The position numbers were made by a program, and so were the translations under genes. The notes under the pieces were generated by a model that saw only the letters and a program-made list of their open reading frames with translations, searched no databases and was not told the origin of the DNA. A stretch of DNA of 64,000 bases from Hydrangea macrophylla (Eukaryota; Streptophyta; Magnoliopsida; Cornales; Hydrangeaceae), in assembly GCA_033977485.1 (NCBI GenBank), contig CM066998.1:27777501-27841500 (forward strand), read 5' to 3'. Shown one piece after another: positions 1 through 11,343 of this stretch; the stretch's first letter is position 1; the number at the start of each line of letters is the position of its first letter.

Positions 1-1
1 C

Positions 2-388
2 AGCTTATTTCAGTCCACCGACGCGTGGCTTGGTTGGCTTCAGGGCCTCTCTTCTAGTGACATCTGTTGGGTTTGCCCGTCGTGGATCTGTCGCTCTGTT
101 GCTGTACGCTTCCCTGGGCGACCTGGCATCTGGCTACCGGGTTTACATGCTATGACTTTCTACATTCCTGACCGAGTTGTCCGTCAGTTTGGACTTGTGC
201 AAGATGCTACCGAATCTGTGATTGCTGATTTCACCTGGGGGTTCTCTTTGCGTCCTCCTATCGTGAAGGCTTTCATGGAAGCTTGGCCCAGCAGAATGGC
301 TGCTCCTTTCCCGATGGTTCCTGCTCTAACTGCGACTACTACCGAATATCTCCTAGAGATCCAAGCCTTGGTTGCGAGGCGAGCTTGA
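2..388 (+). CDS. Antisense extra ORF of element A, C-terminal part (DUF7745 / plant-mobile-domain-like)
   Basis: The frame is open from base 2 to a TGA at 386-388 (about 128 residues seen) and the true start lies before the window. It contains an aromatic-rich stretch and the motif YIPDRVVRQFGLVQ at about residues 53-66, which I recognise from plant DUF7745 and plant mobile domain proteins. The pattern is normally tyrosine/proline-arginine-x3-arginine-glutamine-phenylalanine-glycine. It runs opposite to A's gag-pol and lies downstream of it, the position of antisense ORFs in Tat elements. Function is unknown. An internal ATG at 152 would give only 78 residues and would cut into the conserved block, so I do not take it as the real start. 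Confidence 0.55.
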   Translation, partial: SLFQSTDAWLGWLQGLSSSDICWVCPSWICRSVAVRFPGRPGIWLPGLHAMTFYIPDRVVRQFGLVQDATESVIADFTWGFSLRPPIVKAFMEAWPSRMAAPFPMVPALTATTTEYLLEIQALVARRA

Positions 389-401
389 CGGACACATGCA
401 T

Positions 402-407
402 AATAAA
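402..407 (+). terminator. Candidate polyadenylation signal AATAAA after the antisense ORF
   Basis: A canonical AATAAA lies 13 bases after the TGA of the antisense ORF, on the same strand. Plant signals are loose, so this is only a candidate. Confidence 0.3.
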
Positions 408-1041
408 GTAGACGAAAATAGGGAAAAGCTTGCTATTTTACAAAACTTTTTGACAGACCCTGTCTACTCTTTGTTTACGCTTTTGAATGTGATTTTTCTC
501 TTCAAAAAGTGGTGTTATCTTTTAGGAAAGTTCTAACATGTTCAAATCAAAGTGTTCCCCCTTTCAATTAATCTTTTATGAAGAATTCTCCTTTCAAGTG
601 TCTTTTCTCGGCTCTTCACCTTGCTTTGAACTTTGCTTTTAGGCTTCATTCTTTCTATGTCATGAACTCTCATTTGTTTCTTTACAGTATGTATCTTGAT
701 AGCCAGGAGATCCAAAGGCGGGTTTTAGACAGATATCTGGGTTCCTCGGCTAGCAAACGAAGTTTGCCCCTAGCTTTAGGGCTTTGAAGTAGTTCTGGGC
801 AAACGCCAGTTTGCCCCTAGTTTAGCACAGGTTTTTTTCGAGTGGACCGAGGGCTTTGGAGAGCCCGCCTACTTATCCCCGAGTGGGCGTCAGGTCCCGA
901 GTAGTTCGGTTCAGGGTATGAAGGAAGACGCCGTTCGGGCGGTTTTATTTAAGTGATCGAACCAAATAGGTTGCCTACGTATCCCCTAGCGGGAATCAGG
1001 TCAAGCGTAGTTCATCAAGGTAGGAGGCTTTGAAAATAAAG
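408..1041. repeat. Element A 3' non-coding region with two diverged ~45-bp repeats
   Basis: There is no gene here. Two related segments (about 866-910 and 971-1015) share the string pattern gcctacNtatcccc ... tcaggtc ... gtagttc and are about 105 bp apart. A shorter motif gtttgcccctag occurs at 762-773 and 811-822. Repeats between integrase and the 3' LTR are common in Tat elements. Confidence 0.5.
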
Positions 1042-2145
1042 GTTTCAAGCAAAATACCTCTTGAGGCGATCGAGGTTAATTGGTTGTTTAAATTCAACCC
1101 CGTCTAGGTCCATGAGATAAGCCGCCCCTCCGGAAAGGAGAGTCTTAATGGTGTACGGCCCGACCCAGTTGGGTTTGAATTTACCTCTGGGGTCATAAAC
1201 AGGCACTTTCAGTTCTTTGAGGACAAGGTCACCCTCAGCAAGCTTCCTTGGGCGGACCTTTTTGTTGAAAGCACGGGCTATCCTCTTCTGGTACCCCCGA
1301 GTATGGTTGATCGCGGCCAGCCTCTTCTCGTCGAGTAACATCAACTCCTCATACCTTCCTTGTACCCATTCTGACTCGGTTACTTCACACTCTGCCAAGA
1401 CCCTGAGAGAGGGAATTTCTACCTCAATTGGGAGAACGACCTCCATCCCATATACCAAGGAGTACGGTGTCGCACCTGTTGAGGCTCTGACCGAGGTCCG
1501 GTACCCCCATAAAGCAAATGGCAGCTTTTCATGCCAATCCTTATATGTATCCGTCATTTTCCCCAGGATTGCCTTAACATTTTTGTTTGCCGCTTCCACT
1601 GCTCCATTCGTCTGAGGCCTGTACGGGGATGATTGGTGACGAGTGATTTTATACTTTTCCAAGAGCGGGATGACTTCTCCTTGGAAATGACTGCCATGAT
1701 CAGAGATGAATTCGTTCGGGACCCCGTACCTGCAGATTATGTTCTTCTCGATGAAGCTCACCACATCCTTGGCTTTCAAAGTTGCATATGAGGCTGCCTC
1801 TACCCATTTCGTAAAATAATCGATGGCCACGATTATGTACCGATGTCCGTTGGAGGCTTTCGGAACTATCTCACCAATGATATCGATTCCCCACACAGAA
1901 AACGGCCAAGGGGTGGTCATGCTATAGAGCTGTGACGGCGGGGTGTGCATTAGATTTGCATGAATCTGGCATTTGTGACATCTTCTAACATACTCACAAC
2001 AGTCTTTGTCCAAGGTTGTCCAATAGTATCCCTGTCGGAAGATCTTCTTCGCTAGCATGTGCCCATTCATGTGGGGCCCACACACTCCCTCATGAATTTC
2101 TTCCATCATTCTCTTAGCTTCCCTTCCATATAGGCACTCTAGATT
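1042..2145 (-). CDS. Element A integrase
   Basis: This block encodes the integrase that inserts the cDNA into host DNA. An HHCC zinc-binding region is visible (HEGVCGPHMNGH, then CHKC), followed by a DDE core: aspartate in WGIDIIGEI, aspartate in FISDHGSHF, glutamate in TNGAVEAANK. The C-terminal part has the GPY-like context (NWVGPYTIK). It ends at a stop at 1042-1044 after the motif LKRYFA. It is in the same frame as the upstream RNase H block, separated by one stop just before the sequence NLECLYGREAKR. The first methionine after that stop is at 2109 but it is not a real translation start; integrase is cut from the polyprotein. Confidence 0.9.
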
Positions 2146-3507
2146 TTACCCGGTGTAGGATTTCTTCCATAACTTACCTGCATAGATCACAAATTGAGCG
2201 GCGAACCGCCGAATGACCTTTCTATCCTTTTCTGAGGCTCCCTCGGGGTATTCTGCTTCTTTAATGAACTTCCACACATCCTCATACCACAGTACTTCTT
2301 CCTCGTCTTCTACAGCTGCGACCATTTCAAATGACGGTTGTTTCCTTACTTCTATGGATAGCGGGATCATGGTAGTTTTGGAGGGAATTTGGATCATCGA
2401 GGCCAAGGTAGCCAATGAGTCGGCTAATTGGTTTTCTTCACGAGGGAGGTAGTAAAAAGAAATCTTTTGAAATTGTGTTTTCAAACTTTCCAGGTAATCA
2501 TGGTAAGGTCTCAGTTTCTCATGCTTTACTTTCCAATCTCCCCGGACCTGGGATATGATCAAATTGGAATCTCCGAAGACATCAATCCGTCCGACTTTTA
2601 AAACCAAGGCCGCTTCCATCCCAATTATGCAGGCTTCGTACTCTGCGGTATTGTTGGTTGAGTTGTATTTGAGTTTGACATCTAATGGGGTAGGGGCCCC
2701 ATCGGGTGCTATGAGAATGATTCCGACCCCATAAACTAACTGGTTGGCTGCTCCATCAAAGTACATTTTCCACAACTCCTCCTTCACCTCCAATATTCCC
2801 TCATCTGGGAACTTGAATTCTCCTTCGTCCTCGGATTCTATAGCGAGATCGACTAAAAACTCGGCAACAGCCCTCCCTTTCACGGACTTGGCAGTGACAT
2901 ATTTGATGTCGAATTCAGCCAGCATCATGGTCCAACGGGAAATCCTACTGGTTAAGACGGGTTTTTCGAATGGGTATTTTAGTGGGTCCATTCGGGATAT
3001 CAAGATCACAGGGAATGCTAGCATGTAGTGGCGAAGGCGACGGGTACACCAGACTAAGGCCCAACAGGCTTTTTCCAAGGGTGAGTACTTCAACTCGTAT
3101 CCGATCATTCTCTTGCTCAAGTAATAAATGGCCTTTTCCACGTGCCCCTCTTTTCCTTCTTGGGCCAACATACATCCCATCGAATCTTCGGATACTGGGA
3201 GATAAAGCAACAACGGTTTCCCGGGTGATGGTGGTGACAGGACAGGGGGGTTCTGGAGATAGGTTTTGATTTTGTCGAAGGCTTGTTGGCAAAGGGCGTC
3301 CCACTCGAACTTTTCTCCTTTTCTAAGCAGTTTGAACAATGGGTCACAGGTCAAGGTGAGTTTGGAAATGAAACGGCTGATGAACTGTATTCTCCCCAAG
3401 AACCCTCTCAGTTCTTTCTCACTTTTGGGTGGGTTCATTTCGGTTATGGCTTTTATCTTGGCTGGGTCTACTTCGATCCCCCTCTGGGTAATAAGGAATC
3501 CCAACAA
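2146..3507 (-). CDS. Element A RT C-terminus, connection RNase H and archaeal-type RNase H
   Basis: It begins with the RT thumb/tether (GFLITQRGIEVDPAKIKAI), continues through a degenerate RNase H-like connection domain (LLLYLPVSEDSMGCMLAQEG) and ends with a second, archaeal-type RNase H. The latter shows the acidic set YFDGA, TAEYEA, GDSNLI and ENQLADSLA. Having both is the hallmark of the Tat lineage. RNase H degrades the RNA strand during reverse transcription. The block is in frame with its neighbours and is cut off at each end by a single stop: TGA near 3508 where a glycine codon is expected, and TAA near 2145. Confidence 0.9.
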   Translation of the reverse strand: MLGFLITQRGIEVDPAKIKAITEMNPPKSEKELRGFLGRIQFISRFISKLTLTCDPLFKLLRKGEKFEWDALCQQAFDKIKTYLQNPPVLSPPSPGKPLLLYLPVSEDSMGCMLAQEGKEGHVEKAIYYLSKRMIGYELKYSPLEKACWALVWCTRRLRHYMLAFPVILISRMDPLKYPFEKPVLTSRISRWTMMLAEFDIKYVTAKSVKGRAVAEFLVDLAIESEDEGEFKFPDEGILEVKEELWKMYFDGAANQLVYGVGIILIAPDGAPTPLDVKLKYNSTNNTAEYEACIIGMEAALVLKVGRIDVFGDSNLIISQVRGDWKVKHEKLRPYHDYLESLKTQFQKISFYYLPREENQLADSLATLASMIQIPSKTTMIPLSIEVRKQPSFEMVAAVEDEEEVLWYEDVWKFIKEAEYPEGASEKDRKVIRRFAAQFVIYAGKLWKKSYTG

Positions 3508-5598
3508 CTTTCATGTGGTAACTCCGAAGGTACATTTCTGCGGGTTCAGCCTCATCTTAAACTCCCTCAATCTCCCAAAGAATTTTCTCAAAGCCTCTAG
3601 GTGCCCTCCCCTCTCTTTGGACTTCACGATCATATCGTCCACATACACTTCCACCTCCTTGTGGATCATGTCGTGCAGTAAAGTGGTGGCAGCCCTTTGA
3701 TAGGTCGCACCTGCATTCTTAAGTCCGAATGGCATAACCCTATAGCAATATGTCCCCCATAGAGTGATGAACGTGGTTTTCTCCCTATCCTCGGGTGCCA
3801 TGAGGATTTGATTATACCCAGAGAATCCGTCCATGAAAGATAGAAGCTCATGTCCCGCAGTGTTATCGACTAACACATCGATGTAGGGTAATGGGAAATC
3901 GTCTTTAGGGCTTGCCTTGTTTAAATCTCGAAAATCAACGCAAACCCTAACACGACCATCCTTCTTTGGGACAGGTACAATGTTGGCAATCCATTCCGGA
4001 TACTCGGTGACCATCAAGAATCCAGCCTTTAGTTGCTTTTCAAGCTCCTCCTTCACTTTAAGTGCCCATTCCGGCCTCATTCGCCTCAATTTCTGTTTTA
4101 CGGGTTTGGAATTGGGAAAGAGAGAGATGTGGTGTTGGACTATCTTTGGATCAATACCTAGCATATCATTATAAGACCATGCAAAAACATCTTTGAATTC
4201 ATTTAATAGATTGATTAGTTCTTTGCTTTCTTCATTGCTAAGTGTTGAGCCGATAAAGACATTTTGAGGATTATCTTCATTTCCTAGATTAATCGTATGA
4301 GTGTCTTCAATGATTTTACATGCAGATTCTTTGTCAATTAACTTTTGCAATTCATTAGGTATTCCATGATCATCACATTCATCACATTCATTAAGCGCAT
4401 TCGAGTACGCAGAATCAGTCATACTTTCATTGATTTTGTTAGGAGTGATTACAACAGACATAGCAATAGTAAGACGCCTCATTTGGGCCATTAGAGACTC
4501 TGGGTGAGGGGGATACTTATCACTAGACTCAAAGACCCATTCCTTGTTGGCTCCTTGCTTGAGCTCCAAAGTGACGCAACTCGGCAGTCCTCTGGTGTCT
4601 GTCTTTTCTCCCTCTTCTAGTTCCAGCTCTTCTTTCAGCGCATCCTCTTCCAGCACCTCCTCAACATTCCCTTTCCCGGCCTTGACCTCCAAACCCTTGT
4701 TTTCTTCCCCCTTTTCTTCGACTTCTACCCCTTCTTTGCTCAACAGATTCTGCGTGACCGGTCCTTCTAGTACATCGATCCAATCGTCGACAGTAACAGG
4801 CTTTTCAGGCACTTGCAGAAAAGGATCCTTGTGTTCGGAGAATTCATGGGAGAAGAAGATTTCGAACCCTGGCTTTAAGCGCTTGTCCTTCTGGTCCACC
4901 CATGGCTCTGGGAAACCACAGAGAGGGAAGTCTTCTCCCTCCTTCACGAAGTATCCATTGAGCGTTTTGAGGTAAGGGTCTAGCGGCGCATCGAAAGCCT
5001 TCTTCTTTGCCCTTAGTTCCTTCTTCGTTGGCTGATACCCCAGGCCGTGAGTGTGAGTCTGAGTAGGAACTCTTGGAAACTCAGGCAAGCCCTGAAGGTT
5101 CTTTCCCAATCCTAACCCCGGAAAGAAGCCCATCTTCTTCATGATCCCTGCGACCACTGGACTGGCATGCTGATCAAAATAAAGCGGTAGGAACTCTCGC
5201 GGCTTTCCCTCTTCCAGCATGTTAATGAACTCGAATCCCCCCAGACCTGTCCCTTCCTCTTGCAGTTGTACCTCTAAGACTGGTGCGCTTGATGAAGCTT
5301 CAGACAGACGAACCCAGCTATCCCCGAGGATGTCGCAGACCCTGCTCTTCCAAACACATTTGACCTTCTGGTGGATTGTCGATGGTATGGCGCCCAAACT
5401 GTCTAACCACGGCCTTCCAAGTAGCAGGTTGAAGGATGCAGGAATGTCGATGACCTGAAATTCGGCCTCCTTCTCGAGTGGACCGACAGCGAGGTGAAGG
5501 AGAATTATGCCCATGACAGTTCTCTGAGTATTATCGTACGCTCTCACCCTTTGCTCGGATGGCATGAAAGTTGATTCGTCCAAACCCATGCGCTTGGC
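3508..5598 (-). CDS. Element A protease C-terminus, G-patch domain and reverse transcriptase
   Basis: The retropepsin domain continues from the upstream block (LLLGRPWLDSLGA is the conserved second half). A G-patch follows at about 5010-5155, with spaced glycines as in MGFFPGLGLGKNLQG and GLGYQPT. After an acidic linker the RT fingers and palm follow. Catalytic residues are visible as FMDGFSGYNQ and YVDDM (3631-3645). RT makes the cDNA; G-patch domains usually bind RNA or helicases and their role in this lineage is unknown to me. The polyprotein runs on from gag in the same frame, apart from one TGA at about 5599-5601 where the family has lysine or arginine. Confidence 0.9.
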
Positions 5599-7671
5599 AG
5601 TTCAAAACGGGCATACGTTCAAGGCTGATCCATTGTCCACCAGACAGGCAGGCACAGTGTTACCCAAGCATTCGACGGTGACATACAAAGGTTTGTTATG
5701 CACGGGCCCTCTGGGAGGTAGGTCGTTGGACGAGAAGGTAATAGCTAGAGCCGGGATCCTACTGATCATCCCCACGAGGTCTTCTGGCGCTGTATCGATA
5801 GAGACATCGGATTGGTTCAAAGCATCCAAGACTGCCTGCCTGTGTTTTTTGGAGGCAATCAGCAGTCCCCAGATGGTGATGTTAGCTTGCGTTTTCCTCA
5901 TCTGCCTTAAAACCCTGTCCTCTTCTTCTTCTTCATTTACCTTCCCTTTTCCTTTTTCCAGCTCCCTCCCCGGGTGATCTTCCTCCAGTTCGTGCGGCTT
6001 GAAGTGTCTGCCTGTCCGGGTCAAGTGACTGACTTCCTCCCTCATCCATAGATTATTGGTTTCCAAATTAACTTTCAAAGTACTCTCTAACACCTCCGTT
6101 TCCTTGTCGCTTTCGTACCAAAGGTCATCCTCCACCCGGCTCACGTCTTGCTCATCGCTCTCTTGGATCCACCAATCTGACTTTTCCATTTCGTTTTCCC
6201 TTAGCTGATCCCCCAAAGCACAGATTGTTGAGTCCTTAGGCAGCAGGTATGGTTTTCTGGGTGCCCCAGACTTAGTGATTAGCTTAGACGGATCAAATGT
6301 TGCTTCTTCTATCTCCAAGAAATAAAGGCCCCGCGGCGGCGGCACAGCACGATGGTTTGGCGGAGGATTCTTGGTGACATTGGGGGCTTTGACAGGCGGT
6401 TCGGATATCACTTTGTTGTCAATGAGGTCCTGAATCTCATGCCTTAATCTCATGCATCGATCCGTTGAATGACCTTTCTGCTGATGAAATTCGCAGAAAA
6501 GATCCCCTTGGAAATTTGGCGGAAGCGGATTTGGTAGGGGTCGAGGTTCCAACTGACGGAGATGCCCCTTGGCTAACAATCTGTCGAGAGCGGTTGATAA
6601 TGATACTCCCAGATCTGAGAATTTTCTTGGTTGCTTATCCCCTCCTCCTCTTGGCTCGTTTCTGGTAATATCAAATTTTCTTTCTAGCTTGCTAAGTGCA
6701 TTGACATCGGTGGGGCAAGAGTGTCCCCCTGAATGCCCTCCATTTGATCCATAACTGTGCCTCCGATACCGGTTTGGTTGTTCTTCTTTCTTGATCACTC
6801 CTTCTTGAATCGCATCTTCTATCCTGGTTCCTACATCGAACACCTCAGCAAAAGTGTTGATTGACTGAAACCTCATCTTCTCTTGATAGACTGGCTGCAG
6901 GTTTTTCATTAACATTCGGATTTGGTCTTTTTCTGATGGCCTCTGTACCATTTTTGCGGCTTTCCCCCTCCATCGGCTTAGATACTCAGCAAATGATTCT
7001 TTGTTCCCTTGCCTGGTTGTTTCTAGGTCTCGAACAGTGACGTCCAGGTCTTGATTGTACTCATACTGGGCCACAAACGATTTCACGACTTCTTCCCAAA
7101 CTCTGGTTTTGCTTGGCTCAAGTATAAGGTACCATGATAGAGCAGCTCCTGTTAAGGTTTGTTGAAATAGAACGGCCATCATGGTAGTGCTTAGATCGCT
7201 AGGCTGAAAAGCTCCTATGCACATCCGGATATGACTGCGAGGATTGCCGGTGCCATCAAACTTATCAAAAATTGGCATTTTGAACCCGGCAGGCACTGTT
7301 TCGCGTACTCCGTCATACAGCCCTTCTAGTTCCATCAGGTAGGTATCCACTCCCTGAGCCTTGCGCATTACCCTTTCCAATTTTTCTATCTTCTCAGTCA
7401 GCAGCTTCTCGTTCTCATCTTTTTCTCTGTCCCTATTGGCTCTTAGTGCATCATTCCATTGTGCTTCCTGATCGTCGAACCAATCCCCGTCCCCTCCTCC
7501 CAAAGGCGGGTCCATAACAGGCGGATTCATTTGTGGTGGTCGGCGATTCAGTTCTTCTATCATTCCCATCATGCGGTTCATGTTCTCGGCCTGCCTTCTC
7601 ATCTGTTCCGCTTGCTGTTCGACTAATACCCTTAAACCGGACATTTCTTCGTTGTTTCTCTCTTCGGCCAT
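5599..7671 (-). CDS. Element A gag and protease N-terminus
   Basis: The ATG at 7671 opens a 690-codon block. Residues about 150-290 are the retrotransposon gag fold (LSWYLILEPSKTRVWEE ... FAEYLSRWRGKAAKM). A variant zinc knuckle of the Tat type, CEFHQQKGHSTDRC, lies near residue 400. A long acidic linker follows and the block ends in the retropepsin active site VDNGSALNV. Gag forms the particle and packages RNA; protease processes the polyprotein. The start is chosen because the upstream leader carries stops in this frame and the first residues (MAEERNNEEMSGL) begin a plausible coiled coil. Confidence 0.85.
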
Positions 7672-8779
7672 GTCAACACGTCCTCTCCTTACTAGCCTTG
7701 CTGTGGGGTCCCTAAACCACGCTTGGTTTGCTATTTTCGCTCCTACAGTGAATTTAAAAAAAAATTGTTTTTAGAAGACCTTTTACCTTTATTTTAACGA
7801 AAACTTTTATTTTGTATATCATGCGGATGCAATGCATGTGTGTGTGTGTGCCTACTCTATATGCCAAAAAGAAAAAATCCTAATTCTAACACATAAGCAC
7901 ATAATCACATAAGATCTTCACTCATGTCAAGTACGCCAATTTCTCCTCTCATTGTGATCCTTACTACCCTCTCAGAGGTGAGATTTTTCAAAAATGATTT
8001 TCAAAGATTTTTTAAGATGTTTTGGGTTTCTTTAAAATTCATAACTTCAAAGATTTTTCGAATTTATTTCTTTACGAAATTGAGCAAGTGAAAATATACC
8101 TTAACAAAGGAAATTTTGATTCGAAAGGAAAAGAAAGATTTTTTTGTATTTCTTTGAAAGAGTGAACAAATAATAAAACTTTTGGAAAGAGGAAATTCCC
8201 TAGGTAGGAGGATCACATGACCAGATTATCACCGTACTTTTCATGAATTCGGATGCATACAAGATCAATGATGCTTAACTAAACATGATATAAGAAGTAT
8301 AATCTTATAATCAAGGTTCGGCATGTCCTCCAAATGTCATGTAACACGAGGAGAAATTGCTAAAGGATGATTAAAAGATTATTCATCTTTCATCAAGCAA
8401 GTGTCGTCATCATCTCAAATAATTCCTTCCGGGCATACAAGACTTCCTAGCACATAACCCTAATCAAGATTGATTTCCTAAGATTGAAAGGTTCTACAGA
8501 AACTACTATGCAAAGGTTGGGTTTTGGTCAAATCAGGGACCCTTGACACACACCCGATAGGATGCTTAATATACCAAATCATGGTACGAGATCAAGGGTG
8601 ATCACACAGTCCCATGATGACTTGACCGACCGGGTTGCCCCGAGCCTCCAAGGTCATAGTTCCGTGCAATCGACTGGCTGGACATGCAAGTGAAATGCAA
8701 CAGGCACACAAAGATTGATTAATTTGATTAAAAGGATATTTTTCAAGTCTAATCCTCAAGTGAACCCAAAATCAGAATT
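7672..8779 (-). other. Element A 5' leader between PBS and gag
   Basis: This is 1.1 kb without a supported gene. It includes a short GT microsatellite near 7838-7850. Leader RNA of this length usually holds packaging and dimerisation signals, but I cannot point to one. Confidence 0.5.
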
Positions 8780-8829
8780 CTGGTCTGCGAAACCAGAGAT
8801 TCTGGGTTCGATCCCCAGCAGAGTCGCCA
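8780..8829 (-). promoter_or_regulatory. Primer binding site of element A, extended to 50 nt of tRNA-Arg
   Basis: On the minus strand, TGGCGACTCTGCTGGGGA starts 3 nt after the LTR end, as expected for a PBS. Read on the plus strand, the complete 8780-8829 segment looks like the 3' half of a tRNA. It has an anticodon arm ctggt-ctgcgaa-accag, a variable region, a T arm ctggg-ttcgatc-cccag, an acceptor 3' strand and CCA. It matches plant tRNA-Arg(ACG) as I remember it, but the anticodon reads GCG. The match stops at the start of the anticodon stem, tRNA position 27. Confidence 0.8.
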
Positions 8830-10917
8830 GATTGTGGATATCGCATTTTTCTTACCCACAGCTTTTCTTTTAAAGTTCTTTTCCAAAAATTCAAATTCAA
8901 AACAAACGAGTCGCTACTTAATTTTTAAAAGGAAAATTAAGAAGCCATTTTAAAAGCAAACTGATCTTTTAGAAACCAGAGATTAATTAGGTCTGGGGAT
9001 TATGGAATGAGAGAGGAAGGAGCCCGTCGGACTAAAACACCCTCTCACATCCTATCTTGCGATAGGCCTCTACTCAACATCCTTTTAATCAAATTTATTA
9101 ATCTAAGCATGCCCTCAACTAATACATATATACATATACATCACAAAAAGCATGTCCAAAGGGTGTAAAATTGCAATTGACAAAATATCATTCAAAAGCC
9201 ACATAATTCAGGTAGCAAGCGATATGATATGCAATAGAGAACAAGTGAACTTACCCGGGATCCAACAGCGATAGTAAACGTGCAATGCATGCGAACAAAA
9301 GAAAATCATAAAAAAAAGAGTCTCTAATCACATATACACATAAGGCAAAAACCTAATTCTAAGGTGTCGCGCATTAAGTCGAAAAATCAATAAAATCAAG
9401 AAATTAAGATAAACTAAAGAGGAGTCCTAGAAATCATACCTTGATAGCGCTACAAAACAAAGAGTTAGTCCACATGCTTCACATAATAATAATATGATAT
9501 CAAACAATCAATCCTAATTCTCTAGCCTATACCTAGCAAGCAATGAAATCTAACTTTATCCAATTACTAATTCTAATTATAAGGATTAATGTACATGAAT
9601 GAATGGATGTGAACAAGAATAAGACATGGATTTATTCACTAATTTGGGTCACCTAGCCTCTGGATTTAAGCTAAGTTACCATTATTCAAAGTATGATTTG
9701 GGTCCTAAGGCATTAAGAGACCATTTGAGTTTAAATAAGTAAGATTAGACAGAAAAATAGTAGCAGTTTTTATGAATTACAGAGAGCAGACCATATGTTC
9801 AAAAATAGAAATAAAATACTTCAAACGGTTGGATCTGAATGATTTTTGGGTATGTTATGCCTTTGTGCGTCTAGTGTCTAACCCAGAAAGAAAATCAAGG
9901 TTTGAACGGTTAGATCTCCGGGAATGTGGAAAACACTAGGCATCACTCAGCATTTTACAACTCTCCGTCCAGAGATCTTGTATGATTTTTTAAAAATAGC
10001 AAACAAGTCCGAATTGCTTCATTCTTTTTAGGGAACCTTCATAACACATTAAGGTTCTTATAAAAAATCGGTTTAGAAGATTCTTTTTTGGTTTCACTTG
10101 ATTTCAACGGTTAGATTTCAAACTAAAAATCTTTGATCAAAAATAGTTTGTGGACTCACTGTTTTTATTTTGCTAGTTCAACTTTGTTGGTTAACCTCAA
10201 CTATTTGAAGACATGAAGTTGAAATTAAACCAAACTACTTTTCTTACCATTTGATGGTCCTTGAAGACTAAAAGTCACTTTATGCTTATGGATTTTGACG
10301 AAGTATGGAATGAACTTCTCAAAATTCCAAACAATGAACTCAAAACCTTATAGACCAAAGCTTGAATTCAACTTAGTACTCCTACCATTTGATGGTCATG
10401 GGAGACAAAGACATGGCTAATACTCCTAAGTTTCAAGAAGAAGAAGGGAATGACTTCATTAAATACCAAGTTTAGAAGATTTAAGTCATGGGCCTGGACT
10501 TGGATTCAATATGTAAAGCAAAGTGATGATCAAATCTTGACTCTCATGTAGAGTATGAACTTTACATGAAGTTCAAAGGATCATACTCAAGAGAATCAAG
10601 AGAGATATTGAAAATCTCCAAGACTCTCAAAAGAAGAACACATACAAGAAATTGAAGAGAGAATTAAAAGTAGAAACTCCTAAGCTTTCTTGACAAACAA
10701 AGATAACAAGAAATTTTAGTCCAAAAGAAAAAGAATAAACAAACAATCTAAGGCATAGGGGATCACCTCCAAATTATCCTCAAAGTATTCTTTGAAGATC
10801 TTCCAAACTCTTCTTCTTAGTTCTCTAAACTCTCTTCTCTTTTCTCTCCAAAAAATGTGTTGATGTAGTGGTTATGGATGTTCTCTCTTGTCTCCCTTGT
10901 TGTATATCTCTCCTTCT

Positions 10918-10925
10918 CTCTTATA
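10918..10925 (-). promoter_or_regulatory. TATA box in LTR A
   Basis: The minus strand reads tgcctataagag. The same context (tgcctataaaag) occurs at the matching place in LTR B, which supports it as the LTR promoter. Confidence 0.6.
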
Positions 10926-11034
10926 GGCAAAATTATCAGGTATTTTTGGTGAATTTCGGAGCAAAAAACAGGTGTAATTCTCTCATTTGTTGGTACAATG
11001 TGTACTTTCTGAAATTATGCAGACTGCTACCCAG

Positions 11035-11343
11035 GGCGGCAGTCGACAAACTTCAGCGGCATTCCGTGAATGCCGCAGCGGCGGTTGCTAACTGCCGTCG
11101 TGGTACTACGCGACTGCCGCGCGGCATTCATCCAATGCCGCGGAAAATTAATGGATTGCCGCGTTTTTGTCAGTCTTACTTGTCAGTTTTTGTTCTTATT
11201 CGCATACGCATACGTATTGCTCTGCAGAATACAGACTTTAAAAGTGAACGGCAGTCAGAAATTTCCAGCGGCACTTGGTGAATGCCGGTACGGCACTCTG
11301 TGACTGCCGTGTGGCACTCAGTGAGTGCCGCGGCAGTCCGCCG
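11035..11343. repeat. GC-rich hairpin cluster in U3 of LTR A
   Basis: There are repeated units of the form cggcaNtc-n(2-5)-gaNtgccg, for example at 11062-11082 and 11311-11330. They form two sub-clusters (about 11035-11165 and 11265-11343) upstream of the TATA box. Each unit can fold into a short stem with arms cggca/tgccg. Confidence 0.7.

Noticed and set aside
4544..4975. Ser-rich ORF opposite to element A pol
   Set aside because: It is the complement of the Glu/Lys-rich linker of pol; no independent support.
8780..8829. A tRNA gene
   Set aside because: Only the 3' half (position 27 to CCA) is present; genomic plant tRNA genes do not encode CCA, and the place directly beside the LTR fits a primer site.
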